DNA of 64,000 nt from Streptomyces iconiensis. GTDB taxonomy: Bacteria; Actinomycetota; Actinomycetes; Streptomycetales; Streptomycetaceae. The notes beneath the pieces are model-generated. The model searched no databases. It saw only the letters and a program-made list of their open reading frames with translations, and had not been told where the DNA came from. Numbering within the stretch: the first letter of the stretch is position 1; each line of letters starts with the position of its first letter. The DNA is taken from NCBI RefSeq assembly GCF_028657195.3, contig NZ_JANCPR020000031.1:47873-111872 (forward strand), in the 5' to 3' direction. A program made the position numbers and the translations under genes. Below, one piece after another: positions 52,961 to 60,517 of this stretch.

Positions 52961-53190
52961 GACGGCCTCCCCCTCTGTCATCTCAACCTGAGAGTTTCAC
53001 CGGCCCGTCCGGAATGCGGCGGTCCGGCTTTCACCGTCGGTGAGGAGGGGCTGCGGCGCTGGTCCGTGGCCCGCCCTGCTTTCCAGAGTGACCTCGTCCG
53101 CGCGGTACGTGAGCCTGAGAGATTCCGGGGAGGAGTTGCTCCTTCGGCGCCTCCGGCAGTTCACCGGAGGACTCTCCCGCACGGGGTCGA
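52961..53190 (-). promoter_or_regulatory. Tandem glycine riboswitch
   Basis: On the minus strand the first aptamer runs from GCGGGAGAGTCC through GGCGCCGAAGGAGCAA to GGAATCTCTCAGGC. A short linker and a second aptamer, ending GGTGAAACTCTCAGG, follow. These are the conserved blocks of the gcvT-class two-aptamer glycine sensor. Location directly before gcvP supports the call. The boundaries are approximate. Confidence 0.92.
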
Positions 53191-53324
53191 CAGCCGTTAA
53201 CGAGGGTATCAGCGTGCCCTCAAGTGGTAACCCGATGTGTGCTCAAGTAGCCAACCTCCGAAAAGTACCGTTTCGTTGTAGGTACGAGTCCGGACGACAC
53301 GTAGCGACCCGTGGGAGGGACACC

Positions 53325-53702
53325 GTGCAGACCGACATCGATCCCCGGAGCCTGATCGGCCGGAAGGCATTCGACCGCCAGGGAGGCAAGATCGGAACCG
53401 TGGACGAGGTGTACCTCGACGACGCCACCGGCGAACCCGAGTGGGCGGCCGTCCGCACCGGCCTCTTCAGCCGCGACGCCCTCGTACCGCTGGAGCCCAG
53501 CAGTCTCCTGGAGGACGGCCTGCGCGTCCCCTTCGAACGTGCCCTGATCAGGGAGGCGCCCGACCTCGGTGTGGGCCGCCACCTCTCGCCCGAGCAGGAG
53601 CTTCAGCTCTACCACCACTACGGGCTCGACGTGCCGGCCGGAGGCGAGGCCCCCGCGGTGCCCGACCGGGACTTCGGGCGCATAGCCGGCGCCGGGGACT
53701 GA
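53325..53702 (+). CDS. PRC-barrel domain protein
   Basis: A 125-residue protein with a PRC-barrel: RSLIGRKAFDRQGGKIGTVD, VYLDDATGEPEWAAVRTGLF and LVPLEPSSLLEDGLRVPF, followed by a short tail (LSPEQELQLYHHYGLD) typical of the actinobacterial versions. PRC-barrels bind RNA or proteins; in Streptomyces their role is unknown, perhaps stress-linked. GTG 53325 follows GGGAGGG. Its last 85 bases overlap the end of dinB on the other strand. Confidence 0.82.
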   Translation: MQTDIDPRSLIGRKAFDRQGGKIGTVDEVYLDDATGEPEWAAVRTGLFSRDALVPLEPSSLLEDGLRVPFERALIREAPDLGVGRHLSPEQELQLYHHYGLDVPAGGEAPAVPDRDFGRIAGAGD

Positions 53703-55258
53703 CCTCCCCGGCCCTCCGGACCCCAGGAGCCCCCCGCGCCGCGGGGTGGCGCACCGCCGCCGCGCTGAAGCGCCGCGGCTTCCGCGCCCGCCAGGCCCTC
53801 CTGCGGGCTCCGCCCGCCGGCCCGTCCCCAGCCGGCGCCGGCCCGCGCCGCCAGCGCCCGGGCGACCTCGGCGTCCAGCATCCGGGGCTCGGCAGGCTCA
53901 AGAGCGGGATCGTCGACGGAGAAGGTCCGCACCCTGCCGGGCGGCGAATCCGGCTCCTCGAAGCGGACGGTGACCTTCCCCACGCCGCTCCCCTGCACCC
54001 AGCCGAGGCCGTGCTCCGCGTGCCGCACATCGCGCCCCGGCGTCCACTGCCGGTCCGGCATCACGACGGCCTCATGGGCCGTGGGAACCGCCACAGCTCC
54101 CTCGCCCGCGCCCTCGTCCCGGGCCGCCTCCGCAGCCTCGGCGGCCTCGGCCGCCTCCCTCTCGTCCCGCGCCGCCCGCGCCTGCGCGAACAGGTCCTCC
54201 TGCGTGAAGTCAGCCAGCCCGCTCACCCCCACACCGAGCAGCCGTACCCCCGCCGTCGTGTCCACACCCTCCAGCAGCCGCTGCGCCGCCTCCTTGATGA
54301 CCCCGTGATCGTCGGTGGGGCCCCGCAGGGTCTCGGACCTGGTGAGCGTGGAGAAGTCGTAGCTGCGCACCTTGATCACCACGGTTCTTCCCGAACGCCC
54401 CGCGGCCCGCAGCCGCGTCACACAGCGATCGGCGAGCCGCGCCACCTCCATGCGTACGCGCGTCCGGTCCGTGAGGTCGACGTCGTAGGTGTCCTCCACC
54501 GAGACCGACTTCGCGTCCCGCTCCGCCACCACGTCCCGGTCGTCGATGCCGTACGCCATCGCGTGCACCGAGGCGCCGTGCGCCTTGCCCAGCAGCCTCA
54601 GCAGCTCGGCCTCCCCCGCCTCGGTCGTCTCACCCACGGTCGTGATCCCGGCCTTGCGCAGCGTCTCGGCGGTCGCGGGCCCCACACCCGGCAGGATCCG
54701 CACGGACCGCGGGGCGAGCATCTCCCGCTCGGTGCCGGGTTCGATCAGCGCGAGCCCGTCCGGCTTCGCCTGCTCAGAGGCGATCTTCGCCAGCAGCTTG
54801 GAGCCGGCCAGCCCCACCGAACCGCTCAGCCCTGTCGCAGCACGGATGTCACGCCGCAGCCGCTCCCCCACCTCACGCGCCGCCTCGGAGCCCCCCGCCG
54901 ACCCCGCGAGCGCGTCACCCGCCTCCAGGTCGACGAACGCCTCGTCCAGGCTGAGCGGCTCCACCAGGGGCGACAGACGGTGCAGCAGCTCCATCACCAC
55001 GTCGCTGACGGCGCGGTAGAGCCCGAAGCGCGCGCCCAGATACGCCGCGTTCGGACACAGCCTGCGTGCCTGCGCCGTGGGCATCGCCGAGTGCACCCCG
55101 AAGCGTCTCGCCTCGTACGAAGCCGTGGAGACCACACCGCGCGGCCCCAGCCCGCCCACGACCACCGGCTTTCCGCGCAGGCTGGGCTTGGACGCCTGCT
55201 CCACCGCGGCGAAGAAGGCATCCATGTCCAGATGCAGGATGGTCGGCTGACTCCTCAC
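53618..55258 (-). CDS. dinB: DNA polymerase IV (Y-family)
   Basis: A 546-residue translesion polymerase. LHLDMDAFFAAVEQ (metal Asp and steric gate region), SLDEAFVDL (the SxDE catalytic acidics), the HhH motif ILPGVGPATAETL, and the little-finger domain LTRSETLRGPTDDHGVIKEA are all intact. A helical Glu/Ala tract and a C-terminal domain with WTPGRDVRHAEHGLGWVQG follow. The last 90 residues (after PRMLDAEVA) are Gly/Ala/Arg-rich and run antisense into the PRC-barrel gene, longer than usual, so the normal stop may have been lost by a small change. The catalytic part is unaffected. Confidence 0.93.
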   Translation of the reverse strand: MRSQPTILHLDMDAFFAAVEQASKPSLRGKPVVVGGLGPRGVVSTASYEARRFGVHSAMPTAQARRLCPNAAYLGARFGLYRAVSDVVMELLHRLSPLVEPLSLDEAFVDLEAGDALAGSAGGSEAAREVGERLRRDIRAATGLSGSVGLAGSKLLAKIASEQAKPDGLALIEPGTEREMLAPRSVRILPGVGPATAETLRKAGITTVGETTEAGEAELLRLLGKAHGASVHAMAYGIDDRDVVAERDAKSVSVEDTYDVDLTDRTRVRMEVARLADRCVTRLRAAGRSGRTVVIKVRSYDFSTLTRSETLRGPTDDHGVIKEAAQRLLEGVDTTAGVRLLGVGVSGLADFTQEDLFAQARAARDEREAAEAAEAAEAARDEGAGEGAVAVPTAHEAVVMPDRQWTPGRDVRHAEHGLGWVQGSGVGKVTVRFEEPDSPPGRVRTFSVDDPALEPAEPRMLDAEVARALAARAGAGWGRAGGRSPQEGLAGAEAAALQRGGGAPPRGAGGSWGPEGRGGQSPAPAMRPKSRSGTAGASPPAGTSSP

Positions 55259-55291
55259 ATCAGCCGATGGTGCCGCATGGGTCTGACAATC

Positions 55292-55897
55292 TCAGCCGGC
55301 GCGGTTGCGGCGCCGTGCCAGCTCGTCCTCGGGATGGTGCCCGACCAGCGTCTCCCCGGTGTCCACACGCTCGCCGTGCAGCTGCGACAGCGCACCCTCG
55401 ACGTCCTTCCAGACCACGCCGACCGCGATCCCGAAGACGCCCTGGCCGCCCTGGAGCAGATCGACGACCTCGTCGGGCGAGGAGCACTCGTAGACGGTGG
55501 CGCCGTCGCTCATCAGCGTCATACGCGCCAGATCGGTCCTGCCGCGCGAGCGCAGGTGCCGAACGGCCGCGCGGATGTTCTGCAGCGACACCCCGGTGTC
55601 CAGCAGCCGCTTCACGATCTTGAGAACGACGATGTCGCGGAAGCTGTAGAGCCGCTGGGTGCCCGAACCGTAGGCGGGTCTGATGCTGGGCTCGACCAGG
55701 CCCGTACGCGCCCAGTAGTCGAGCTGCCGATAGGTGATGCCCGCCGCCGAACAGGCGGTGGGGCCTCGGTATCCGACTTCGTCAGGGGGTGGGTCAGCCG
55801 GTGGGACTTCCGTGCTGGAGGGGCTCGGCCGCCTCGCTGGACCGCCGGGTGGGGAGGAGTCGCCAGCCGCTGTACCTTCGCCGCCGGTGCCTGTCAC
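55292..55897 (-). CDS. MerR-family regulator (Rv1830-like)
   Basis: A 201-residue regulator. The MerR winged helix reads GITYRQLDYWARTGLVEPS with SGTQRLYSFRDIVVLKIVKR. The C-terminal half (ECSSPDEVVDLLQGGQGVFG, VWKDVEGALSQLHGERV) is the domain of the mycobacterial Rv1830 group. GTG 55897 follows GGACGGAGG. It belongs to the conserved block garA-MerR-DUF151-MerR, which in mycobacteria runs on to gcvB; here dinB and the PRC gene lie between. Targets unknown. Confidence 0.87.
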   Translation of the reverse strand: MTGTGGEGTAAGDSSPPGGPARRPSPSSTEVPPADPPPDEVGYRGPTACSAAGITYRQLDYWARTGLVEPSIRPAYGSGTQRLYSFRDIVVLKIVKRLLDTGVSLQNIRAAVRHLRSRGRTDLARMTLMSDGATVYECSSPDEVVDLLQGGQGVFGIAVGVVWKDVEGALSQLHGERVDTGETLVGHHPEDELARRRNRAG

Positions 55898-56101
55898 GCC
55901 GACCTCCGTCCTTCACATCCCGGGTTACCCCCGGAACCTGCCCACATGAAGGTAGGCAGTCACTCCGGGTGCGTCAACGATCGCCACACTCGGCACGGCG
56001 AGTGATAATCCCCCATGGGGTGGTTTGACGTGCCCCAGGGCCGGGAATTGCTGGCCGGTTGGCCGGGGCGCCTTCGGCCGGACGGCATCCGGCGCCCCCG
56101 C

Positions 56102-56575
56102 TCACTGACTGCTGGAGCCGAAGTCCTCAGGAGAAATCTGGTCGAGGAACTCGCGGAACTTCTCCACCTCGTCCTCCTGCTCGTCCGGAATCGCGATCCC
56201 GGCGTCGTCCAGTACCCCGTCACTGCCGTAGATCGGCGTCCCCGTACGCAGGGCCAGCGCTATGGCATCGGACGGGCGTGCACTGACTTCGACACCGCTG
56301 GCGAAGACCAGCTCGGCATAGAACACGCCTTCCCGCAGGTCCATGATGCGAACCGCGGTGAGCTCCTGTCCCACTGCTTCCAGGACGTCCTTGAACAGGT
56401 CATGGGTCAGTGGGCGTGCGGGAGTCATGCCCTGTTGGGCAAAGGCGATCGCAGTCGCCTCCCCCGGGCCGATCCAGATGGGGAGGTAGCGGTCGCCTCC
56501 CACTTCTCGCAGGAGCACGATCGGTTGGTTGGTGGGCATTTCCACCCGGACACCCACGACGTCGAGCTCATTCAC
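56102..56575 (-). CDS. DUF151 (bifunctional nuclease-type) protein
   Basis: A 157-residue DUF151 protein. LPIWIGPGEATAIAFAQQG and LTHDLFKDVLEAVGQELTAV are family landmarks, with VEVSARPSDAIALALRTGTP also conserved. Plant members show DNase and RNase activity; the bacterial role is not settled. The GTG start at 56575 has a weak ribosome site. It lies between the two MerR genes, as in mycobacteria (Rv1829). Confidence 0.88.
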   Translation of the reverse strand: MNELDVVGVRVEMPTNQPIVLLREVGGDRYLPIWIGPGEATAIAFAQQGMTPARPLTHDLFKDVLEAVGQELTAVRIMDLREGVFYAELVFASGVEVSARPSDAIALALRTGTPIYGSDGVLDDAGIAIPDEQEDEVEKFREFLDQISPEDFGSSSQ

Positions 56576-56649
56576 ACAGCAACCCTAGGCCGTGCCGCGC
56601 CTGTTTGGGTAGTCGGGCAGCCGTCCGGTGAGGGCATCCGTGTGCCGAT

Positions 56650-57381
56650 TCAGTCACCACGCGGGCGCAGCGCCGCCTGCACAAGAGCTGCGTGAAGGCG
56701 CACTGAGAGCCCCGCCAGCTCCTGCGCGGTGCTCTCCGCGCGCGCCCTGGTGCGGGGGTCCCTGTGCCGCCGCAGAGGGGCCACGATCTGCTCCACAAGA
56801 TCGACCTGGCGTTCGGCTGCGGCCTTCATCGCCCTCAGATGGCGCGGTTCGAGACCGAATCGGCCGAGATCCGTCACCAGCCGCGCCACGGTGACCTCCG
56901 TCAGCTCGTACGCGCCGTCCGCCGAAGCTGCCACCAGTCCGTACGCCTCCCACTCGGCCAGCTCGGCCTCGTCGATGCCGGCGACGGTGAGGAGTTCCTT
57001 GCGCCCTATACGCACAGCGGGGGCCGGCGGCGTCACTCCGGGTTCGGGAGCCTCGCGCGTCGGTGCCGGGATCGCGGGCGGACGCTCTCCCCTTCCGAGC
57101 GCGTCGAGGTGCTCCCTGATGACCTTGAGCGGCAGATAGTGATCCCGCTGCATCCGCAGCACATAGCTCAGCCGCTCGATGTCCTCGGTACGGAACTTCC
57201 GGTATCCGGAGGGCGAGCGCTCGGGCTCGACGAGGCCCTCCGCCTCCAGGAAACGGATCTTGGAGACGGTGACCTCGGGAAACTCCTCGCGCAGCGCCTG
57301 GAGGACGGCGCCGATGCTCACCGGGCCGCTCTCCGCGGCGGCGGTGCCGGTATCGGCACCACCCGGCGGTGTGTGCAGCAT
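56650..57381 (-). CDS. MerR-family regulator (FtsR / Rv1828-like)
   Basis: A 243-residue regulator. VSIGAVLQALREEFPEVTVS and KIRFLEAEGLVEPERSPSGY make up the MerR helix-turn-helix; YELTEVTVARLVTDLGRFGL belongs to the C-terminal second winged-helix-like domain found in Rv1828 and the corynebacterial FtsR, an activator of ftsZ. Immediate linkage to garA and DUF151 supports orthology. ATG 57381 follows GGGGGAAGG; the GarA stop is 23 bases upstream, so both are one operon. Confidence 0.9.
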   Translation of the reverse strand: MLHTPPGGADTGTAAAESGPVSIGAVLQALREEFPEVTVSKIRFLEAEGLVEPERSPSGYRKFRTEDIERLSYVLRMQRDHYLPLKVIREHLDALGRGERPPAIPAPTREAPEPGVTPPAPAVRIGRKELLTVAGIDEAELAEWEAYGLVAASADGAYELTEVTVARLVTDLGRFGLEPRHLRAMKAAAERQVDLVEQIVAPLRRHRDPRTRARAESTAQELAGLSVRLHAALVQAALRPRGD

Positions 57382-57404
57382 GAACCTTCCCCCGGGGGAG
57401 GTTG

Positions 57405-58199
57405 TCAGAAGGTGCGCTGGCTCGCGAAGAAGACCAGCCGGTACTTCCCGATCTGCACCTCGTCCCCGTTCCCGAGCGGGACTCCCGCCTCGATCCGCTC
57501 GCGGTTCACATAGGTGCCGTTGAGGCTGCCGACGTCGGCGACGGTGAACACCCCGTCGGGACCGCGCCGGAACTCCACATGACGGCGCGAGACCGTCACG
57601 TCGTCCAGGAAGATGTCGCTCTCTGGGTGACGTCCCGCCGTGGTGAGTTCACCGTCCAGCAGGAAGCGGCTGCCCGAGTTCGGACCGCGCCGCACGACCA
57701 GCAGGGCCGATCCTGTGGGGAGCGCGTCCACGGCCGCCTGGGCCTCGGGCGGCAGCACTGGCGAGGCGTGCTGGCCGGTCACCTCGGAGTCGTACGCCTC
57801 AAGACCGGAGATGGAGATCGTCGAGGTCGTCTCGGACGATCCCTCAGCGGGGACGCCGCCCCGGAGGGGAGCGCCGCAGTTGGAGCAGAACCGGCTCGCT
57901 TCAGCGGCACGTGTCCCACACCTGTTACACACCGGCAAGGCAGACCCTCCACCCGTACTTGAGGTTGGCGGTGCATCGGAACCTATGCGTCCCTGTGCTC
58001 CAGGGTCAACAGAAACCGCGCCGTGACCACCCGAATTGTCCCCATTACGAGGCGCCACCTCATCACGGAACAGCGGGCGCTCACCGCTGTCCTCGGCTCC
58101 GCTTCCCGTCGTCTCAGCGTTCCGGGAAGCGCGGTGCCGCGCGGCACCAGCACCGCCGTCCTGGCGGTTCTTGCCGAACAACTTCGCAAAAAAACTCAC
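57405..58199 (-). CDS. garA: FHA-domain signalling protein, GarA/OdhI-like
   Basis: A 264-residue protein. The N terminus starts V-S-F-F-A-K-L-F-G, a zinc ribbon (CNRCGTRAAEASRFCSNCG) follows at about 105, then the phosphoacceptor motif ETTS and a C-terminal FHA domain (AGRHPESDIFLDDVTVSRRH, DVGSLNGTYVN). In mycobacteria and corynebacteria the ETTS threonines are phosphorylated by PknB/PknG, and the unphosphorylated protein blocks 2-oxoglutarate dehydrogenase. The Cys-rich ribbon and long linker are additions compared with the short mycobacterial GarA. GTG 58199 follows GAGGGGA. Confidence 0.88.
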   Translation of the reverse strand: MSFFAKLFGKNRQDGGAGAARHRASRNAETTGSGAEDSGERPLFRDEVAPRNGDNSGGHGAVSVDPGAQGRIGSDAPPTSSTGGGSALPVCNRCGTRAAEASRFCSNCGAPLRGGVPAEGSSETTSTISISGLEAYDSEVTGQHASPVLPPEAQAAVDALPTGSALLVVRRGPNSGSRFLLDGELTTAGRHPESDIFLDDVTVSRRHVEFRRGPDGVFTVADVGSLNGTYVNRERIEAGVPLGNGDEVQIGKYRLVFFASQRTF

Positions 58200-58364
58200 G
58201 GGCGATTCCCCTCGCACGAAACAGACCCGCCCGTGGGGCAGGACAGACCCTCGATGCTCTCATTGGTCATACATGACGCCCGGATAACGTCCGTGACCTC
58301 TGCACAGTTTCCACCACGCAGTGCTCAACTGACCGGCCGACCCCCCGGAAGCTCTAGCGGCGTC
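58200..58364. other. Promoter region upstream of garA operon
   Basis: These 165 bases separate the DUF881 stop from garA. No gene is seen. The change from the DUF881/Sbp operon to the garA operon makes a promoter for the garA-MerR-DUF151-MerR transcript likely here. Confidence 0.4.
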
Positions 58365-59180
58365 TCACTGCGACGACGACCGAGCGTAGTCAGGCCGCTT
58401 CACCTGCCGCAAGGCGTCCACCGTGATCTTCTCCGACCGGGTAACCGACGCTGTGGCCTGTTTGTTCTTCAAAGTCTGCACGATTCCACCGGGAATGTTC
58501 AGGGCGGGCTCCAGGTCCTTCGCCTTGCCGATGACCTCGAAACGATAAGGCTGCCCGATCTTATGCCCGTCCACGCTCACACTGCCGCCGCTGTCGGAGA
58601 AATACGTGCTGGCCACCACGCGGACCCCGTTGATCTGGATGGCCTCGGCGCCCGCGGCGCGCAGCTCCTGGACCGCGTCGAGCAGCGTGTCCGAATCGGT
58701 CGCGCCCGCGCGGTCGTTGATCGTCAGCCTGATGCCGGGCCCCTCGGCGGCGACCGTGCCAGCGAGGACACCGAGCTGTGCGGCCTTCTCCTCCGTCTGC
58801 CTACGGGCCTCTTCGCGCTGGTCGGAGCTGGTCTCCAGCTCGGTTCGGTGCCCTTCGAGTTCCCGCTTCTCGTCCTCAAGCCGCTTGGTGCGGTCGTCGA
58901 GTTCGTCGAGGATGCGGACGAGGTCCTCGTGCCGTGCCCCTCTCAGGGCGCTGTTCTCGCTGGTGGACCGTACCTGGATCGCCAGGCCGAGCCCGAGCAC
59001 GAACAGCAGCACGGCCACGATGAGTTGTGCACGGGTCACGCGCGGTGGCCATACGGCCTTGCCCAACCGCTGGCGTCCCGTCATCCGGGGCGGTTTGCCC
59101 GCCGCCGCGTCCTGGGACGGCCCGTCGCTCGTCGGCGTCCCGTCGTTGCTCGGCGTCTCCTCGTCGCTCATCGGCCTCAC
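58365..59180 (-). CDS. DUF881 membrane protein (first copy)
   Basis: A 271-residue protein with one N-terminal transmembrane helix (LIVAVLLFVLGLGLAIQV, about residues 53-70), a long coiled coil (RILDELDDRTKRLEDEKREL) and the DUF881 domain (AEGPGIRLTINDRAG, AEAIQINGVRVVASTYF, PYRFEVIGKAKDLEPALNIP). GTG 59180 overlaps the Sbp stop as GTGA, so it is translated by coupling. DUF881 proteins flank Sbp in most actinobacteria; a role in the cell envelope or division is suspected but unproven. Confidence 0.87.
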   Translation of the reverse strand: MRPMSDEETPSNDGTPTSDGPSQDAAAGKPPRMTGRQRLGKAVWPPRVTRAQLIVAVLLFVLGLGLAIQVRSTSENSALRGARHEDLVRILDELDDRTKRLEDEKRELEGHRTELETSSDQREEARRQTEEKAAQLGVLAGTVAAEGPGIRLTINDRAGATDSDTLLDAVQELRAAGAEAIQINGVRVVASTYFSDSGGSVSVDGHKIGQPYRFEVIGKAKDLEPALNIPGGIVQTLKNKQATASVTRSEKITVDALRQVKRPDYARSSSQ

Positions 59181-59509
59181 GCCCTGAAGACGTGCCGGCG
59201 GATGGCGGCGGCATTCGAGAAGATACGGATGCCGAGGACGACGACGACACCGGTCGAGAGCTGGGCCCCCACCCCGAGCTTGTCGCCAAGGAAGACGATC
59301 AGCGCCGCCACGACGACGTTGGAGAGGAACGAGACGACGAAGACCTTGTCGTCGAAGATCCCGTCCAGCATCGCGCGGAGACCGCCGAACACGGCGTCCA
59401 GCGCGGCGACGACGGCGATGGGCAGATACGGCTCGACCACCGTCGGCACCACGGGCCGGACGACGAGTCCGGCCACGACACCCACGACGAGGCCCAGTAC
59501 GGCGATCAC
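59177..59509 (-). CDS. sbp: Small basic membrane protein Sbp (DUF1290)
   Basis: A 110-residue protein with three transmembrane helices: VLGLVVGVVAGLVV, IAVVAALDAVFGGLRAMLDG and LSNVVVAALIVFLGDKLGVG. The conserved DGIFDDKVFVVSFLSN segment and basic C terminus (RRHVFRA) mark the Sbp family, which lies next to division genes in many Gram-positives. GTG 59509 overlaps the previous stop (GTGA), and its own stop overlaps the next start, so all three DUF881-Sbp-DUF881 genes are coupled. Confidence 0.9.
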   Translation of the reverse strand: MIAVLGLVVGVVAGLVVRPVVPTVVEPYLPIAVVAALDAVFGGLRAMLDGIFDDKVFVVSFLSNVVVAALIVFLGDKLGVGAQLSTGVVVVLGIRIFSNAAAIRRHVFRA

Positions 59510-60414
59510 GATGTGCTGCCCTCTCCTGTCTGCGCAGGTTTCGCTGTTCGTACGATCAGGCTCGGTGCGGCAGGCAGCCGTACCTCGTCCTGGACGGAAA
59601 TGCTGGTCCTGGCCCCGTAGTCCTTGTGCAGCACGTACAAGTACTGCCCGTCGGCGCTGTCCTGGAAGGTCTTGCTGAGTTTCTGGCCCGGACCCACAGC
59701 CAGCAGCGTATAGGGCGGCACCAGCGGCTTGTTGTCCACCAGGATCGCGTCACCTGCCGCGCGGATCGCCGAGCGCGCGGTGAGGCGCTGTTCGTTGATG
59801 GCCACGGCCTCGGCGCCTGACTCCCAGAGCCCGTTGACGACACGTTGCAGGTCGCGGTCGCGGATCCGGCCGGTGTCCGAGAAGCCGGTGCTCTCGCGGG
59901 GGCCGCCGCTGTCGCTGGACTCGGTCTCCTTCGCGTCGTCCACCATCAGCTTGACGCCCGGGCCCTTGACGGGAACGGCGCCCGACAGCAGGGCCGTGTC
60001 CCTGGCCCGCCGGCCTCCGTGCTTCTCCAGGGCCTTGCGCTGCTTGGCCTCCACGCTGGAGCGCAGCTTGTCGACGTTCTCCTGGAGTTGGTCGGCGTGG
60101 CGTCCGCCGTCCTCGATGCGCTCGATGAGTTCCTGCTTCTCCTTGGCCACGGTCGGCGCTGCGATACGTGCCTGCGCCGCCCCGACGGTCACCACCAGCG
60201 CGGCGAGCACCAGTCCGCCCGCCAGGCCGAGCTTCGCACGCACAGTGCGCGGCAGCTTCGAGCGGCCCTCCATGCCCCGCCGCCTGGTCGCTTCCGCGTA
60301 ACCGTCGTCGAGGCTGTGGTCCATCACGTTGTTCAGCAGCGACATGGAGGCATCGGGGCGCGGCGGCCTCGAAGGGGTGCTCCGTTGTGGGGGCTGCTGC
60401 GACATGCCGAACAT
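59506..60414 (-). CDS. DUF881 membrane protein (second copy)
   Basis: A 302-residue relative of the downstream DUF881 protein. One transmembrane helix (AGGLVLALVV-type, about residues 65-85) is followed by a coiled coil with Gln, Glu and Arg (ERIEDGGRHADQLQENVDKL) and the DUF881 core (VKGPGVKLMVDDAKE, ESGAEAVAINEQRLTARSAI, PPYTLLAVGPGQKLSKTFQD). I place the start at ATG 60414; ATG 60405 is equally possible and no ribosome site decides. It is the first gene of the coupled triplet. Confidence 0.82.
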   Translation of the reverse strand: MFGMSQQPPQRSTPSRPPRPDASMSLLNNVMDHSLDDGYAEATRRRGMEGRSKLPRTVRAKLGLAGGLVLAALVVTVGAAQARIAAPTVAKEKQELIERIEDGGRHADQLQENVDKLRSSVEAKQRKALEKHGGRRARDTALLSGAVPVKGPGVKLMVDDAKETESSDSGGPRESTGFSDTGRIRDRDLQRVVNGLWESGAEAVAINEQRLTARSAIRAAGDAILVDNKPLVPPYTLLAVGPGQKLSKTFQDSADGQYLYVLHKDYGARTSISVQDEVRLPAAPSLIVRTAKPAQTGEGSTS

Positions 60415-60517
60415 CGTCGCACGTCCGGACCCCTGCCGCCGAACGGGCCCACCCGCGCGCCGTACGGCGGAACTTGCCGTCACATGACGGCCCGCGTCCC
60501 GCCGTACGGAGGGTCGT

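Noticed and set aside
53441..56005. 854-codon open frame on the plus strand opposite dinB and MerR
   Set aside because: It is an antisense shadow of real genes with intact motifs, has Arg/Pro-rich random composition and no family features. High GC keeps such frames open.
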